Source: Shewanella hafniensis (GTDB lineage Bacteria; Pseudomonadota; Gammaproteobacteria; Enterobacterales; Shewanellaceae). From it: DNA of 64,000 nucleotides. A program made the position numbers and the translations under genes. Location: assembly GCF_019655335.1 (NCBI RefSeq), contig NZ_BPFD01000015.1, forward strand, positions 1 to 64,000. Direction: 5' to 3'. The notes beneath the pieces were generated by a model that was not told where the DNA came from, did no database searches, and saw only the letters and a list, made by a program, of their open reading frames with translations. This document shows positions 21,990 to 32,910 of this stretch, in pieces (positions within the stretch are counted from its first letter, which is position 1; every line of letters starts with the position of its first letter).

Positions 21990-22178
21990 TTACGCAAAAA
22001 TCACCAAAACCACCACTCCAGCTGTGACTAATGCGCCACCGAGTCGCTGGATAACCTGCTGATTTTGATGGGAGAGTTCATTTAAATAACGACGCCACTT
22101 GTTCGGAAAGAGTAAGGGTCCGACTCCCTCTAAAAGCAATACAAGTGCCACTGCCAGCATAAAAACTTGAAAAGTCAT
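21990..22178 (-). CDS. DUF2065 small inner-membrane protein (YjeT-like)
   Basis: This protein of 62 residues has two hydrophobic segments, FQVFMLAVALVLLLEGVGPL and a C-terminal GGALVTAGVVVLVIF, joined by a basic linker with PNKWRRYLNEL. This is the DUF2065/YjeT pattern; function is unknown. ATG 22178 follows the strong ribosome site GAGGTG; the longer frame to 22199 lacks one. It lies 72 bases upstream of purA on the same strand. Confidence 0.82.
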   Translation of the reverse strand: MTFQVFMLAVALVLLLEGVGPLLFPNKWRRYLNELSHQNQQVIQRLGGALVTAGVVVLVIFA

Positions 22179-22286
22179 GCGCACCTCAAACTCAATCACT
22201 CAATGCAATTTAGTGTATATCAGCTCACTTCAACAACAGAGTCTCTTATTTAAATGCATTCGTCAGTATCGAAAATTTTAGCCAAT

Positions 22287-22314
22287 AAAAAACCCAGCAT
22301 AGGCTGGGTTTTTT
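22287..22314. terminator. terminator of the rplM-rpsI operon
   Basis: A perfect 12-bp stem AAAAAACCCAGC/GCTGGGTTTTTT with loop ATAG lies about 20 bases beyond the rpsI stop codon. U runs occur on both sides. Confidence 0.9.
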
Positions 22315-22331
22315 GATATTCCAAAAACGAA

Positions 22332-22724
22332 TTAACGCTTAGAGAATTGTGGCTTACGACGTGCTTTACGTAGACCCACTTTCTTACGCTCAACTTTACG
22401 AGCGTCACGGGTAACGAAACCAGCAGAACGTAGTGATGGACGCAATGCTTCATCTAATTGCATCAGAGCACGGGTAATACCGTGACGGATTGCGCCTGCT
22501 TGGCCAGTGATACCACCGCCTTTAACAGTTACATAGATGTCCAGCTTGTCAGTCATTTCAACTAACTCTAAAGGTTGACGAACAACCATACGAGCAGTTT
22601 CACGACCAAAATACTGATCCAAAGGACGTTGATTTACAACGATGTTGCCACTACCTGCTTTAGCGAAAACGCGAGCTGTAGAGGTTTTGCGACGGCCAGT
22701 GCCGTAGTACTGAGTTGCAGCCAT
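22332..22724 (-). CDS. rpsI: 30S ribosomal protein S9
   Basis: S9 lies in the 30S head, and its C-terminal tail reaches the P-site tRNA. The 130 residues include [15 protein letters not shown] at the N terminus and the invariant end RRKPQFSKR. It is co-transcribed with rplM, 14 bases upstream, as in most bacteria. Confidence 0.99.
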
Positions 22725-22738
22725 TTGCTTAATCCCGT

Positions 22739-23167
22739 TTAGATATCAAGAACTTGAGGTTGTTGTGCAGTGTGGTTATGTTCTGCGCCAGCGTAAACTT
22801 TTAGTTTACGGAACATGGCACGGCCCAGAGGACCTTTTGGTAACATACCCTTAACTGCTTTCTCGATGATCATTTCTGGCTTTTGCGCTTGCAGCTTTTC
22901 AAAGCTGATTTGCTTAATGCCACCAGGGAAGCCTGAATGCGAGTAGTACGTTTTGCCTTTCGCTTTGTTACCAGTAACAGTCACTTTTTCAGCATTAACA
23001 ACGATGATGTAATCACCGGTATCAACGTGTGGAGTGTATTCTGGCTTATGCTTACCGCGTAAACGGATAGCGATTTCAGTAGCGATACGACCTAAAGTTT
23101 TGCCGTCTGCATCAACGACGAACCAGTCACGAGTTACGGTTTCTGGTGTAGCAGTAAAAGTCTTCAT
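22739..23167 (-). CDS. rplM: 50S ribosomal protein L13
   Basis: L13 is an early-assembly 23S rRNA-binding protein. The 142 residues begin [20 protein letters not shown] and contain [16 protein letters not shown] and [20 protein letters not shown], all canonical. It is the first gene of the operon. The roughly 290-base leader (23168-23456) contains GC-rich inverted repeats such as CCGCC/GGCGG near 23279-23293, but I could not assign a known regulatory RNA. Confidence 0.99.
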
Positions 23168-23456
23168 TATTACAAAAACCCAAAGTTAATTTTCTGTCTC
23201 ACATGCTGCCTGCATTTGCAAACAACACAAAATTGCCTTTTAGTACCCCTTCGAGCACTGACTTCGGCTTACAACTTCCGCCCAATTGGCGGAGTAACGT
23301 GGGCAGGTGGCGGAGTATAGACAAAGCTGAGTTAAAAATCACCTGATATTTTGATAAAAATTATAAAATATCGACCAATCTGGCTTGTCATCCTAAGGAT
23401 TAACAAGCCACTGGCGATTAACACGGGAGTTAAAGCAAAACTCTTGCGCCGCAGGG

Positions 23457-24569
23457 TTAAGGCAGGTGTTCGGTTTTTAAATAATCGTGGGATTGCATCT
23501 CAATAAGACGCGAGCGACAACGTCTAAATTCGAAGTTAAGCAAGCCATCGGCGTAGATATCTTCGAGTGGCACTTGAGCCGATACGATAAGCTTTACATT
23601 GCGCTCGTAAAACTCATCGACCATAGCTAAAAATCGTCTGGCGATATCATCACCGGTCAAAAATGCCCCCATTTGCTCAATGCCGCTGACCAGCACAGTA
23701 TGATAAATCCGCGCCAATTCCATGTAGTCACGTTGACTTCGTGGACCATCACAAAGCGCTCTAAAATCGGCCAACAATACGCCCTGCGCCTGCTGACGAA
23801 TACTGATGCTACGGCCTTCGATTTCAATGTCGGCGGTATGCACCTCAGACTCAGGCGCTAACTGGCTAAAATAACGCATTAGATTGGCATCGGCTTGTGC
23901 ATCTAACGGATGATGATAAATCTCCGCTTGCTCAAGGGTGCGTAGCCGATAGTCAATGCCAGAATCCACATTGAGTACTTCACAATGCTGATTAATTAAG
24001 GCTATCGCAGGTAAGAAACGTGCGCGCTGTAGGCCATTTTTATATAAGTCATCGGGGATGATGTTAGACGTAGCAACCAGCACGACGCCTTCTTTAAATA
24101 GCGCTTGAAACAGCGTACCTAACAACATGGCATCGGTAATATCTGAGACAAAGAATTCATCGAAGCAGATAACGCGATATTTCGAGGCCATCTTTTTCGC
24201 AATCACCAGCAAGGGATCGCGCACGCCTTTCAGCTCATCTAAATCTAAATGTAGTTGATGCATAAAACGATGGAAGTGAGCCCGCAGCTTTTGATCGCCA
24301 GGCAAGGCATCAAAAAAAGTATCCATCAGATAGGTTTTACCGCGACCCACACCGCCCCAAAGATACAGGCCCTTAGGTGATGCTGGCGCCGACTTTAAGC
24401 CTAATGCACTAAACAATTTCCCCACGACAGAAGTCGGCTCTTCCGCCGCCGTTAAGTCTTCATAGACACGTTGTAATGCTTTGACGGCAATTTCTTGAGC
24501 CGGATCATGGGAAAAACCGTCACGGGTAAGATCTTTTTGATAATGCTGCCAAGGGCTTAACTGAGGCAC
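23457..24569 (-). CDS. zapE: cell-division ATPase ZapE (AFG1 family)
   Basis: ZapE is an AAA+ type ATPase of the AFG1/LACE1 family that associates with the divisome and destabilises FtsZ bundles in E. coli. The 370 residues carry Walker A at 72-79 (GGVGRGKT), Walker B VICFDEFFVSDI, sensor ATSNIIPDDLY and the C-terminal FEFRRCRSRLIEMQS. The start codon is GTG with only a weak ribosome site. It lies upstream of, and reads in the same direction as, rplM-rpsI, and is divergent from degQ. Confidence 0.93.
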   Translation of the reverse strand: MPQLSPWQHYQKDLTRDGFSHDPAQEIAVKALQRVYEDLTAAEEPTSVVGKLFSALGLKSAPASPKGLYLWGGVGRGKTYLMDTFFDALPGDQKLRAHFHRFMHQLHLDLDELKGVRDPLLVIAKKMASKYRVICFDEFFVSDITDAMLLGTLFQALFKEGVVLVATSNIIPDDLYKNGLQRARFLPAIALINQHCEVLNVDSGIDYRLRTLEQAEIYHHPLDAQADANLMRYFSQLAPESEVHTADIEIEGRSISIRQQAQGVLLADFRALCDGPRSQRDYMELARIYHTVLVSGIEQMGAFLTGDDIARRFLAMVDEFYERNVKLIVSAQVPLEDIYADGLLNFEFRRCRSRLIEMQSHDYLKTEHLP

Positions 24570-24982
24570 TTTTTAATTCTCTTATGTCCTTTACTAAAAC
24601 TGCAACGATATTAGCACGGCCAATGTGACGCAGGATATATTAATGCAGAATACGACTTTTGCCTCAAGGTTAAACAGCATACAAACGACGAATAAACCTC
24701 TATGCTGTAGGTCATTTTAATCGGCAAAACTTGTTGTTTTCAGGGCTTGAAAAATGCGTATCTTGCCCACAGTTTTCCACTCAGCAACGAGCATGAAACA
24801 GCCGATAAAATAGGCTCAAAAAAATTAACATTTGTTAATATGATGAACTTTTTCAATTAGGTGCGTGTCCGAATGGTTACCTAGGCAAATAGCCGGTACC
24901 GATACAGATTTGATCTGGCACTCGCACAATTGCTGATGCATTACATCCAGATCTTTCAACCCTTATTTGGAGTTATGAATAG
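24570..24982. other. divergent intergenic region zapE-degQ
   Basis: These 413 bases between divergent genes contain a sigma-E-like promoter close to degQ (24845-24872). No ORF with a credible ribosome site is seen. Confidence 0.45.
24845..24872 (+). promoter_or_regulatory. sigma-E-like promoter upstream of degQ
   Basis: GAACTT at 24845-24850, a 17-base spacer and TCCGA at 24868-24872 resemble the RpoE consensus (GGAACTT, about 16 bases, TCTGA/TCAAA). It lies about 110 bases before the degQ start codon. The -10 element is one base from the degP-type TCTGA. This is inferred from pattern only. Confidence 0.5.
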
Positions 24983-26335
24983 ATGAAAACAAAATTATCT
25001 GTACTTTCAGCCGCAATGTTAGCCGCGACCCTGACTATGATGCCTGTCGTCTCACAGGCTGCCATTCCACAGACGGTTGAGGGACAATCCATTCCAAGTC
25101 TTGCGCCTATGCTTGAGCGTACGACACCCGCAGTTGTGTCCGTAGCTGTTACGGGGACTCATGTTTCAAAACAAAGAGTGCCTGATGTTTTCCGTTACTT
25201 CTTTGGCCCCAATGCACCACAAGAGCAAGTGCAGGAACGTCCTTTTAGGGGCTTAGGCTCAGGGGTTATTATTGATGCTGAAAAAGGCTACATAGTCACT
25301 AACAATCACGTGATTGACGGTGCCGATGATATTCAAGTTGGTCTACATGACGGCCGTGAAGTAAAAGCCAAACTCATTGGTACTGACTCAGAGTCTGATA
25401 TTGCATTACTGCAAATTGAGGCGAAAAATCTTGTCGCAATCAAGTCATCCGACTCTGACGACTTGCGTGTTGGTGACTTTGCCGTTGCCATTGGTAACCC
25501 CTTCGGCTTAGGGCAAACCGTGACTTCAGGTATTGTCAGTGCTTTAGGCCGTAGCGGTTTAGGCATAGAAATGCTGGAAAACTTTATTCAAACCGATGCT
25601 GCTATCAATAGTGGTAACTCGGGTGGTGCACTCGTTAACTTAAACGGGGAATTGATTGGGATTAACACCGCAATCGTAGCGCCGGGCGGTGGTAACGTCG
25701 GTATCGGCTTTGCGATCCCTGCCAATATGGTGAAAAATCTGGTCGCGCAAATTGCCGAACACGGTGAAGTACGCCGCGGGGTACTGGGGATTTCGGGACG
25801 CGATCTTGATAGCCAACTCGCCCAAGGCTTTGGTTTAGACACCCAGCACGGCGGCTTCGTGAATGAAGTAGCCAAAGACAGTGCCGCCGAGAAAGCCGGT
25901 ATTAAAGCGGGTGATATCATTATCAGCGTCGATGGCCGTGGCATTAAGTCCTTCCAAGAACTGCGTGCTAAAGTCGCCACTATGGGCGCGGGTGCTAAGG
26001 TTGAGTTAGGACTCATCCGCGACGGTGATAAGAAAACCGTTAAAGTGACCTTAGGCGAAGCGAGCCAAACCAGTGAATCTGCAGCGGGCGCCGTACACCC
26101 TATGTTGCAAGGGGCATCCTTAGAAAACTCATCTAAGGGCATTGAAATTACCGATGTCGCCCAAGGTTCGCCTGCGGCTATGAGTGGCTTACAAAAAGGA
26201 GATGTGATTGTCGGTATTAACCGTACTGCAATTAAAGATCTTAAGACTCTTAAAGCACAGCTAAAAGATCAAGAAGGTGCCGTTGCACTGAAGATTATGC
26301 GTGATAAGAGCATGTTGTATTTAGTCCTACGTTAA
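24983..26335 (+). CDS. degQ: periplasmic serine protease/chaperone DegQ (DegP/HtrA family)
   Basis: This HtrA-family protease degrades or refolds damaged envelope proteins. The 450 residues comprise a signal peptide ending SQAAIP, a trypsin-like domain with His109 (TNNHVIDG), Asp139 (SESDIALLQ) and Ser213 (INSGNSGGALV), then two PDZ domains (about residues 260-350 and 365-448). The short LA loop fits DegQ better than DegP, and this may be the only such protease in the genome, doing both jobs. degS follows 115 bases downstream in the same direction, the conserved degQ-degS order. A sigma-E-like promoter upstream would make it stress inducible. Confidence 0.95.
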   Translation: MKTKLSVLSAAMLAATLTMMPVVSQAAIPQTVEGQSIPSLAPMLERTTPAVVSVAVTGTHVSKQRVPDVFRYFFGPNAPQEQVQERPFRGLGSGVIIDAEKGYIVTNNHVIDGADDIQVGLHDGREVKAKLIGTDSESDIALLQIEAKNLVAIKSSDSDDLRVGDFAVAIGNPFGLGQTVTSGIVSALGRSGLGIEMLENFIQTDAAINSGNSGGALVNLNGELIGINTAIVAPGGGNVGIGFAIPANMVKNLVAQIAEHGEVRRGVLGISGRDLDSQLAQGFGLDTQHGGFVNEVAKDSAAEKAGIKAGDIIISVDGRGIKSFQELRAKVATMGAGAKVELGLIRDGDKKTVKVTLGEASQTSESAAGAVHPMLQGASLENSSKGIEITDVAQGSPAAMSGLQKGDVIVGINRTAIKDLKTLKAQLKDQEGAVALKIMRDKSMLYLVLR

Positions 26336-26450
26336 TCGGCTAAATAGGCCATATTTTCTGCCACAGATAAGCATAGGGAGCTTAGGTTCCCTATGCTTAC
26401 ATAGATTAAACATGTTAATCTAACTCACCTTTTTCAAGATCCATCCTGCC

Positions 26451-27533
26451 ATGACGATAAAAGACACACTACTATATCTCGGTAAAGCCACCCTTTTTGG
26501 TCTTATCATGGCGGCCATGTTTTTATTGGTAACCCGTTATTTCGATAACCAGTCCCTCGGTAGTAGTCTGCTACAAACCCGTGCCAACAACACAGTCGAG
26601 CTATCCTTTGCCAAGGCGGTACGCCGCGCAGCCCCTGCCGTTGTTAACATTTATAGCCTCAGCATAGATCAAAATCGCCCGCTTAACTCGGGTTCGCTAC
26701 AGGGGCTAGGTTCTGGGGTGATAATGAGCAAAGAAGGCTATATTCTTACGAATTATCATGTTATTAAAAAGGCCGACGAAATTGTTGTCGCCCTGCAAGA
26801 TGGACGTAAATTTACCTCAGAAGTGGTTGGCTTCGATCCAGAAACCGATTTATCGGTACTTAAAATTGAAGGCGATAACTTACCGATTGTCCCCGTTAAC
26901 CTCGACAGTCCGCCTCAAGTTGGTGATGTCGTACTCGCCATTGGTAATCCCTACAATTTGGGCCAAACCATTACCCAAGGCATCATCAGTGCCACGGGTC
27001 GTAACGGCTTAAGTTCAGGTTACTTAGACTTCTTACAAACCGACGCGGCGATTAATGCCGGTAACTCGGGCGGCGCACTGATTGACACTAACGGCAGCCT
27101 TATTGGTATTAATACCGCAGCATTTCAAGTGGGTGAAGAAGGCGGCGGCCATGGGATTAACTTCGCTATCCCGATTAAATTGGCCCACAGCATTATGGGC
27201 AAATTGATTAAGAATGGCCGCGTTATCCGTGGTGCTTTGGGTATTTCAGGTGAACCTATCAACCCTGTCATTGCACAAATTCTCAATCTGCCCGATCTAA
27301 AAGGTGTGGTCATTATGGGTGTCGACCCTAATGGCCCTGCAGCGCGCGCCCAGCTAATGCCAAGGGATGTGATTATTAAATACGATGGTGAAGATGTGCC
27401 AGGTGTTGAAATGCTGATGGATCGCATCGCTGAAACCACACCGGGTAAGAAAGTGATGATGACTGTGATACGCCAAGGGAAACAACAGGAGTTGCCCGTG
27501 ATTATCGATGAAAAGGTTGTGGTCGATAACTAG
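26451..27533 (+). CDS. degS: site-1 protease DegS, sensor of the sigma-E pathway
   Basis: DegS is an inner-membrane-anchored protease that cleaves the anti-sigma factor RseA when its PDZ domain binds misfolded outer-membrane protein tails. The 360 residues show a single N-terminal anchor (FGLIMAAMFLLV, about residues 15-28), the triad His103 (TNYHVIKK), Asp133 (ETDLSVLK) and Ser206 (INAGNSGGALI), and one PDZ domain (about residues 255-350). One PDZ plus an uncleaved anchor distinguishes it from degQ upstream. It ends at a bidirectional terminator shared with murA. Confidence 0.96.
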   Translation: MTIKDTLLYLGKATLFGLIMAAMFLLVTRYFDNQSLGSSLLQTRANNTVELSFAKAVRRAAPAVVNIYSLSIDQNRPLNSGSLQGLGSGVIMSKEGYILTNYHVIKKADEIVVALQDGRKFTSEVVGFDPETDLSVLKIEGDNLPIVPVNLDSPPQVGDVVLAIGNPYNLGQTITQGIISATGRNGLSSGYLDFLQTDAAINAGNSGGALIDTNGSLIGINTAAFQVGEEGGGHGINFAIPIKLAHSIMGKLIKNGRVIRGALGISGEPINPVIAQILNLPDLKGVVIMGVDPNGPAARAQLMPRDVIIKYDGEDVPGVEMLMDRIAETTPGKKVMMTVIRQGKQQELPVIIDEKVVVDN

Positions 27534-27565
27534 AGCGACGCCAGTCATTGCGTACGCAGACAACA

Positions 27566-27591
27566 AAAAACCAGCTTTTAAGCTGGTTTTT
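27566..27591. terminator. bidirectional terminator between degS and murA
   Basis: The stem AAAAACCAGCTT/AAGCTGGTTTTT (27566-27577 with 27580-27591) has a very tight loop, so the innermost pairs probably open. U runs occur in both directions. It ends degS and the minus-strand mla-murA transcript. Confidence 0.85.
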
Positions 27592-27635
27592 AATGGGTCG
27601 AGATTTTAATCTCTCAGGCCTAGCTAAATAACTCG

Positions 27636-28901
<1,266 letters not shown>

Positions 28902-28904
28902 TCA

Positions 28905-29162
28905 CTAGCTAGGCATGTTGAAAACTTTTTCGCGTTTCCATTGAGTCGGCGTGAAAGTTTTGATCGTTAATGCATGTAATTCACCGCTGGCAATGTGTGC
29001 CGTCAACGGTGCATAAATGGCTTGTTGCTGTTTGACTCGGCTCATACCATCGAAGCATTCACCTACGGCGATCACTTTATAATGGCTACCATCCGAGCTA
29101 GCGTGAACTTCTTCAAGCCCTAACGCATCACGTAAAATCTGTTCGATTAAGCTGCATTCCAT
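28905..29162 (-). CDS. ibaG: BolA-family acid-stress protein IbaG
   Basis: IbaG is a small BolA-like protein that binds monothiol glutaredoxin and iron-sulfur clusters and is linked to envelope and acid stress. From the preferred ATG at 29162 it has 85 residues, close to E. coli IbaG, with the BolA core VHASSDGSHYKVIAVGECFDG, MSRVKQQQAIYAPL and HALTIKTFTPTQW. A longer in-frame start (29210) would overlap mlaB and is rejected. It is coupled between mlaB and murA. Confidence 0.92.
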   Translation of the reverse strand: MECSLIEQILRDALGLEEVHASSDGSHYKVIAVGECFDGMSRVKQQQAIYAPLTAHIASGELHALTIKTFTPTQWKREKVFNMPS

Positions 29163-29181
29163 GAAATCTATTACCCTATTC

Positions 29182-29466
29182 TCAATGCGCTTCTTCGGTA
29201 AAGAAGGCATCTAAATCATATAAATCAATTAGTTTTTTAAGTTGTGGTGAAGCAGAACTCAATACAAGTTGGCTGCGATGTTCACGCACTAACGCCAGCA
29301 AAAATGCCATGCCAGCGCTATCACTGTATTCGAGCCCAGACAGAGACAATATCTGGGTTGACTCATTTAGCAGTTGTTGCCGCTGTGGCCAAAGTGTAAT
29401 GACATCGGCTTGGGTTATGCGCCCTTTGAGATGACAAACTGTCCCCTGTTGCACAAATTCAATCAC
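29182..29466 (-). CDS. mlaB: MlaB, STAS-domain subunit of the Mla phospholipid transporter
   Basis: MlaB is the small cytoplasmic STAS protein that binds and activates the MlaF ATPase. The 94 residues have the STAS core LSLSGLEYSDSAGMAFLLALV, with the conserved DSAG turn. The gene overlaps mlaC by four bases (ATGA type), showing translational coupling, and is followed 19 bases later by ibaG. Confidence 0.9.
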   Translation of the reverse strand: MIEFVQQGTVCHLKGRITQADVITLWPQRQQLLNESTQILSLSGLEYSDSAGMAFLLALVREHRSQLVLSSASPQLKKLIDLYDLDAFFTEEAH

Positions 29467-30125
29467 GACTGTGACTTCCCTGACTTAGCCTTCATGACCA
29501 CTTTTTCTTTGGTGCGATCTTCAAGCATCTTAATCACAGGATCGATACCCTGCTGGCGAATTAGATTCGAGATTTCAGACTGCTTAGAAGACAGTAAGCT
29601 CACACCTTCGGCGACTAAATCAAATGCCTTCCATGAGTCATCTTTCAAACGGCGAGCCTTAAACAACAGTTTAATTGGCGGACGACCGGCTTCGATGATC
29701 TGCACGTTCACATCCACCATTTTCTCTTTGCTGAAATCAACCCCAGGTGAAAACTCCACTTTTTGATTGGTGTACTCAGTAAAGGCTTGGGCATAGGTCG
29801 ACACTAAATAACCTTCAAAGGCATCGACAAAACGATTACGTTGGTCTTCGGTTGAATCCTTAAGATATTGGCCTAAGACTTTGTAAGAGGCATATTTATA
29901 ATCGACATAAGGCATCAGTTCTTCACGAACGATTACCTTTAAATGGTCTGAATTTGCATCGATTAACGCTTTATCTTTATGAAAACGATCGAAGGTTTTA
30001 TTAGCAACGGCTTTCACCATGGCATACGGATCTGTCGTATCGACAACCACATCGGCGGCGACAGCGCTCGTTGTCCCTAAAACCATCACTAACGGCAATA
30101 AAAAACGAGATAAGTTTTTAAACAT
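29463..30125 (-). CDS. mlaC: MlaC, periplasmic phospholipid-binding protein
   Basis: MlaC ferries phospholipids across the periplasm between the outer-membrane MlaA-porin complex and inner-membrane MlaFEDB. The 220 residues begin with a signal peptide (MFKNLSRFLLPLVMVLGTTSAVA), followed by a Tol-Ttg2-type domain with YKVLGQYLKDSTEDQRNRFV and WKAFDLVAEGVSLLSS. It sits in the standard order mlaF-E-D-C-B. mlaA is not in this window. Confidence 0.95.
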   Translation of the reverse strand: MFKNLSRFLLPLVMVLGTTSAVAADVVVDTTDPYAMVKAVANKTFDRFHKDKALIDANSDHLKVIVREELMPYVDYKYASYKVLGQYLKDSTEDQRNRFVDAFEGYLVSTYAQAFTEYTNQKVEFSPGVDFSKEKMVDVNVQIIEAGRPPIKLLFKARRLKDDSWKAFDLVAEGVSLLSSKQSEISNLIRQQGIDPVIKMLEDRTKEKVVMKAKSGKSQS

Positions 30126-30136
30126 AGCGGTAACCC

Positions 30137-30610
30137 CTATTTGTCTTTCGAACCCATACTATATAAGAACTGACCAATCAGTTCCTCCAACACTAATGCC
30201 GAGCGCGTATCATCAATCTTATCGCCATCTTTCAGCATACTGACATCATCATCGACAAAACCCGGTGTTAACCCTAAGAATTGCTCGCCCAACAAACCCG
30301 AAGTCAAAATGGCTAAACTACTGGTTTCTGGAAATTTATCGTAACGCTTGTCCATCACTAAGGTGACCACTGCCACTAACTTAACGGGGTCTAAATCTAT
30401 GCCACTGACGCGGCCAACCACGACACCGCCAACCTTGACGGGCGAACGCACCTTCAAGCCACCAATATTGGTGAAATTGGCTTTTATGGTGTAAGTGCTA
30501 TCGCTGCTTTTCACTTCAATATTGGCAACGTTAAAGACTAAGACCAAAAAAGCGGCCAATCCCGTTAAAAGAAACACACCCACTAATAATTCAATTTTTC
30601 GTGTCAACAT
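30137..30610 (-). CDS. mlaD: MlaD, MCE-domain protein of the Mla transporter
   Basis: MlaD is anchored by one N-terminal helix (LLVGVFLLTGLAAFLVLVF) and forms a hexameric periplasmic MCE ring around the lipid channel. Over 157 residues the MCE motif is visible as FTNIGGLKVRSPVKVGGVVVGRV, and GLLGEQFLGLTPG is typical. It lies 56 bases after mlaE and 11 bases before mlaC. Confidence 0.96.
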   Translation of the reverse strand: MLTRKIELLVGVFLLTGLAAFLVLVFNVANIEVKSSDSTYTIKANFTNIGGLKVRSPVKVGGVVVGRVSGIDLDPVKLVAVVTLVMDKRYDKFPETSSLAILTSGLLGEQFLGLTPGFVDDDVSMLKDGDKIDDTRSALVLEELIGQFLYSMGSKDK

Positions 30611-30666
30611 GTTCAGCTACCACTCTGTTAATCCATCTTACCTGTGTCGAAATCCGCAGTGTTCCG

Positions 30667-31452
30667 TTAGCGGCCAAACATCAGGGCTGTCAGTAAAAAA
30701 TCTAATGCCAATACAGCGAGACTCGACTGAACCACAGTTTGAGTCGTTGCACGGCTGATGCCTTCCGGATTTGGGATCACTTGATAACCGCGATACAACG
30801 CAATCCAAGTCACCACTACGGCAAACACACCACTCTTAATCAAGCAGTTAACTATGTCCTGACGCCATTCGACCGACGCCTGCAGAATCGACCAAAACGC
30901 CCCGCTGTCGATTCCTTTCCATTCCACGCCGACTATGTGACCACCGTAAATACCCACAGCGGTAAACATTAACGCCAGCAATGGCATACTGATCACCCCC
31001 GCCCAAAAGCGCGGTGCAATAATCTGCCTTAATGGGTCGATAGCCATCATCTCTAAACTCGAGAGCTGCTCAGTACTCTTCATCAAACCAATTTCAGCGG
31101 TTAAGGCAGAACCCGCACGTCCCGCAAACAAAAGTGCGGTAACCACGGGCCCTAACTCACGCAGTAAACTGAGCGCCACCATAGGGCCTAAGCTTTCTTC
31201 GGTGCCAAAACCAACTAAGATGTTATAGCCTTGCAGTGCCAACACCATGCCGATAAAAAGCCCTGAGACTAAAATAATCACCATAGATTGCACGCCGACC
31301 ACATAAATCTGGCGCACTAATAATGGAAAACCTTTGCGCACCCGTGGCCAGCGAAAAATCGCCCCCCACAACATAAGCCCTGCGCGGCCAAAACCGAGCA
31401 CTAACTCAATCGCGCTGCGGCCTAAGTCGGCAATACTGTCGATTAACTTCAC
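30667..31452 (-). CDS. mlaE: MlaE, permease subunit of the Mla transporter
   Basis: MlaE is the inner-membrane permease dimer of the phospholipid ABC transporter. The 261 residues contain the MlaE/TrnD family signature [20 protein letters not shown] and [18 protein letters not shown], with about five hydrophobic helices. The start codon overlaps the mlaF stop by four bases. Confidence 0.97.
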   Translation of the reverse strand: MKLIDSIADLGRSAIELVLGFGRAGLMLWGAIFRWPRVRKGFPLLVRQIYVVGVQSMVIILVSGLFIGMVLALQGYNILVGFGTEESLGPMVALSLLRELGPVVTALLFAGRAGSALTAEIGLMKSTEQLSSLEMMAIDPLRQIIAPRFWAGVISMPLLALMFTAVGIYGGHIVGVEWKGIDSGAFWSILQASVEWRQDIVNCLIKSGVFAVVVTWIALYRGYQVIPNPEGISRATTQTVVQSSLAVLALDFLLTALMFGR

Positions 31453-32267
31453 TTGCCAACTCCTTTTGCCATCAATTCTTGTTGGTAATCATTCGCCGGA
31501 TAATGGAACGGCACAGGGCCATCGGGCGCGCCTTGAATAAACTGTTTAAGCTGTGGATTGTCGGCGTATTTCAATTCTTCTGGCGTACCGTGGGCAATAA
31601 CTTTTTTGTCGGCCACCACATACACATAATCGGCAATGCCGAGGACTTCATCCACATCGTGGGACACTACGATGGAGGTCAAATTGAGCGCATCCGATAA
31701 CTCACGAATAAGCTTCACTAACACGCCCATAGAGATTGGATCTTGGCCGGCAAAAGGCTCATCGTACATCACCATTTCAGGCTCAAGCGCTATGGCTCTG
31801 GCCAATGCTGCGCGGCGTTGCATACCACCGGATAACTCACTTGGCATCATTTGGGCGGCGCCACGCAAGCCTACGGCTTCAAGCTTCATCAGCACGATAG
31901 TGCGAATAATGTCTTCTGGCAGACCAGAATGTTCGCGCAGCGCAAACGCCACGTTATCGAACACATTAATGTCGGTAAATAGCGCGCCACTTTGAAACAG
32001 CATGCTCATCCGCTTACGCAGACTAAATAATTCATTGCGACTCACGCCATGGATATCGTGGCCATCGAATAGCACTTGTCCGTGGTCAGGCGTTAATTGG
32101 CCGCCGATCAACTTTAACAGGGTCGTTTTGCCTATGCCGCTCGGCCCCATGATCGCCGTCACCTTGCCCCTTGGAATGGACAGGCTAATATCTTCATATA
32201 TCACACGCTGACCGCGGCTAAACCCCAAATTACGGATCTCAACCAACGGCGTTTGTTCTTGAGTCAT
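31449..32267 (-). CDS. mlaF: MlaF, ATPase subunit of the Mla transporter
   Basis: MlaF is the cytoplasmic ABC ATPase that powers phospholipid movement at the inner membrane. Walker A is GPSGIGKTT, the signature [14 protein letters not shown], Walker [11 protein letters not shown] and the H-loop VVSHDVDEV. The frame opens at a TTG (32288), but the ATG at 32267 follows GGAA at good spacing and gives [16 protein letters not shown], aligning with the E. coli start; this gives 272 residues. It is the first gene of the operon mlaF-E-D-C-B-ibaG-murA. Confidence 0.95.
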   Translation of the reverse strand: MTQEQTPLVEIRNLGFSRGQRVIYEDISLSIPRGKVTAIMGPSGIGKTTLLKLIGGQLTPDHGQVLFDGHDIHGVSRNELFSLRKRMSMLFQSGALFTDINVFDNVAFALREHSGLPEDIIRTIVLMKLEAVGLRGAAQMMPSELSGGMQRRAALARAIALEPEMVMYDEPFAGQDPISMGVLVKLIRELSDALNLTSIVVSHDVDEVLGIADYVYVVADKKVIAHGTPEELKYADNPQLKQFIQGAPDGPVPFHYPANDYQQELMAKGVGK

Positions 32268-32910
32268 GCTTGATTCCGACATTTGCAAAGAGGTGATCCT
32301 AGTCTTCCTAGACTGACCAATCGAAGAGCCGCAAATTGTACGTAATTGCGCTTTAACCTACAACCGAATCGACACTATCGCCCAGTGATACTTTCAATTT
32401 GCCTCATTTACAGCGAAAATGCGCCCTAAGTTTTCACTCTGCATAGGTAAAATGTTACTTAATGTTTTCAACCTAGTTGCAGAATTGGCAATATTGGCTA
32501 ATTCGTTCGCACTTAGCTCGCTCTTCGTCCACTTTTAAGGTGTGATAAGTCGATACACGAGTGTGAAATCGAGGCATCCCGTGCGGTAATACCCACAGCG
32601 ATACGGGATAAATCCATTGAAATAAACGACAAAGACGATGATATTGCTCAAGGCCTTCAGTTGCTAAACGGGTTATTGTGCATGCATAGCTGCCGCAGCT
32701 GAACTTGACGAGTCAGATCAATCGCTCTAGCCTGCCGCAATTGTTTTGTTGTTTTAGGAAACCCACCACAACGAGACATAAGCTAAATCGTCTGAAAACA
32801 AACTAAAACTTGGCAGAAAGCCTATTACATATCATCTTTATCGCGTACCAAATTGTGCTATTCCAATCCCATCATGGGGCGACAAAGACAATGCAAAAAG
32901 AGAGATAGAC
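32268..32910. other. long divergent intergenic region mlaF-kdsD
   Basis: About 640 bases separate the divergent mla and kds-lpt operons. I see no ORF with a ribosome site, no strong hairpin and no clear known motif. E. coli has a calcium/sodium antiporter gene (yrbG) between these operons; it is absent here. The promoters of both operons must lie within this stretch. Confidence 0.45.

Noticed and set aside
25588-26142. 184-codon open frame antisense to degQ
   Set aside because: It lies wholly within a strongly supported gene, has a Pro/Ser-rich composition typical of an antisense shadow and no ribosome site.
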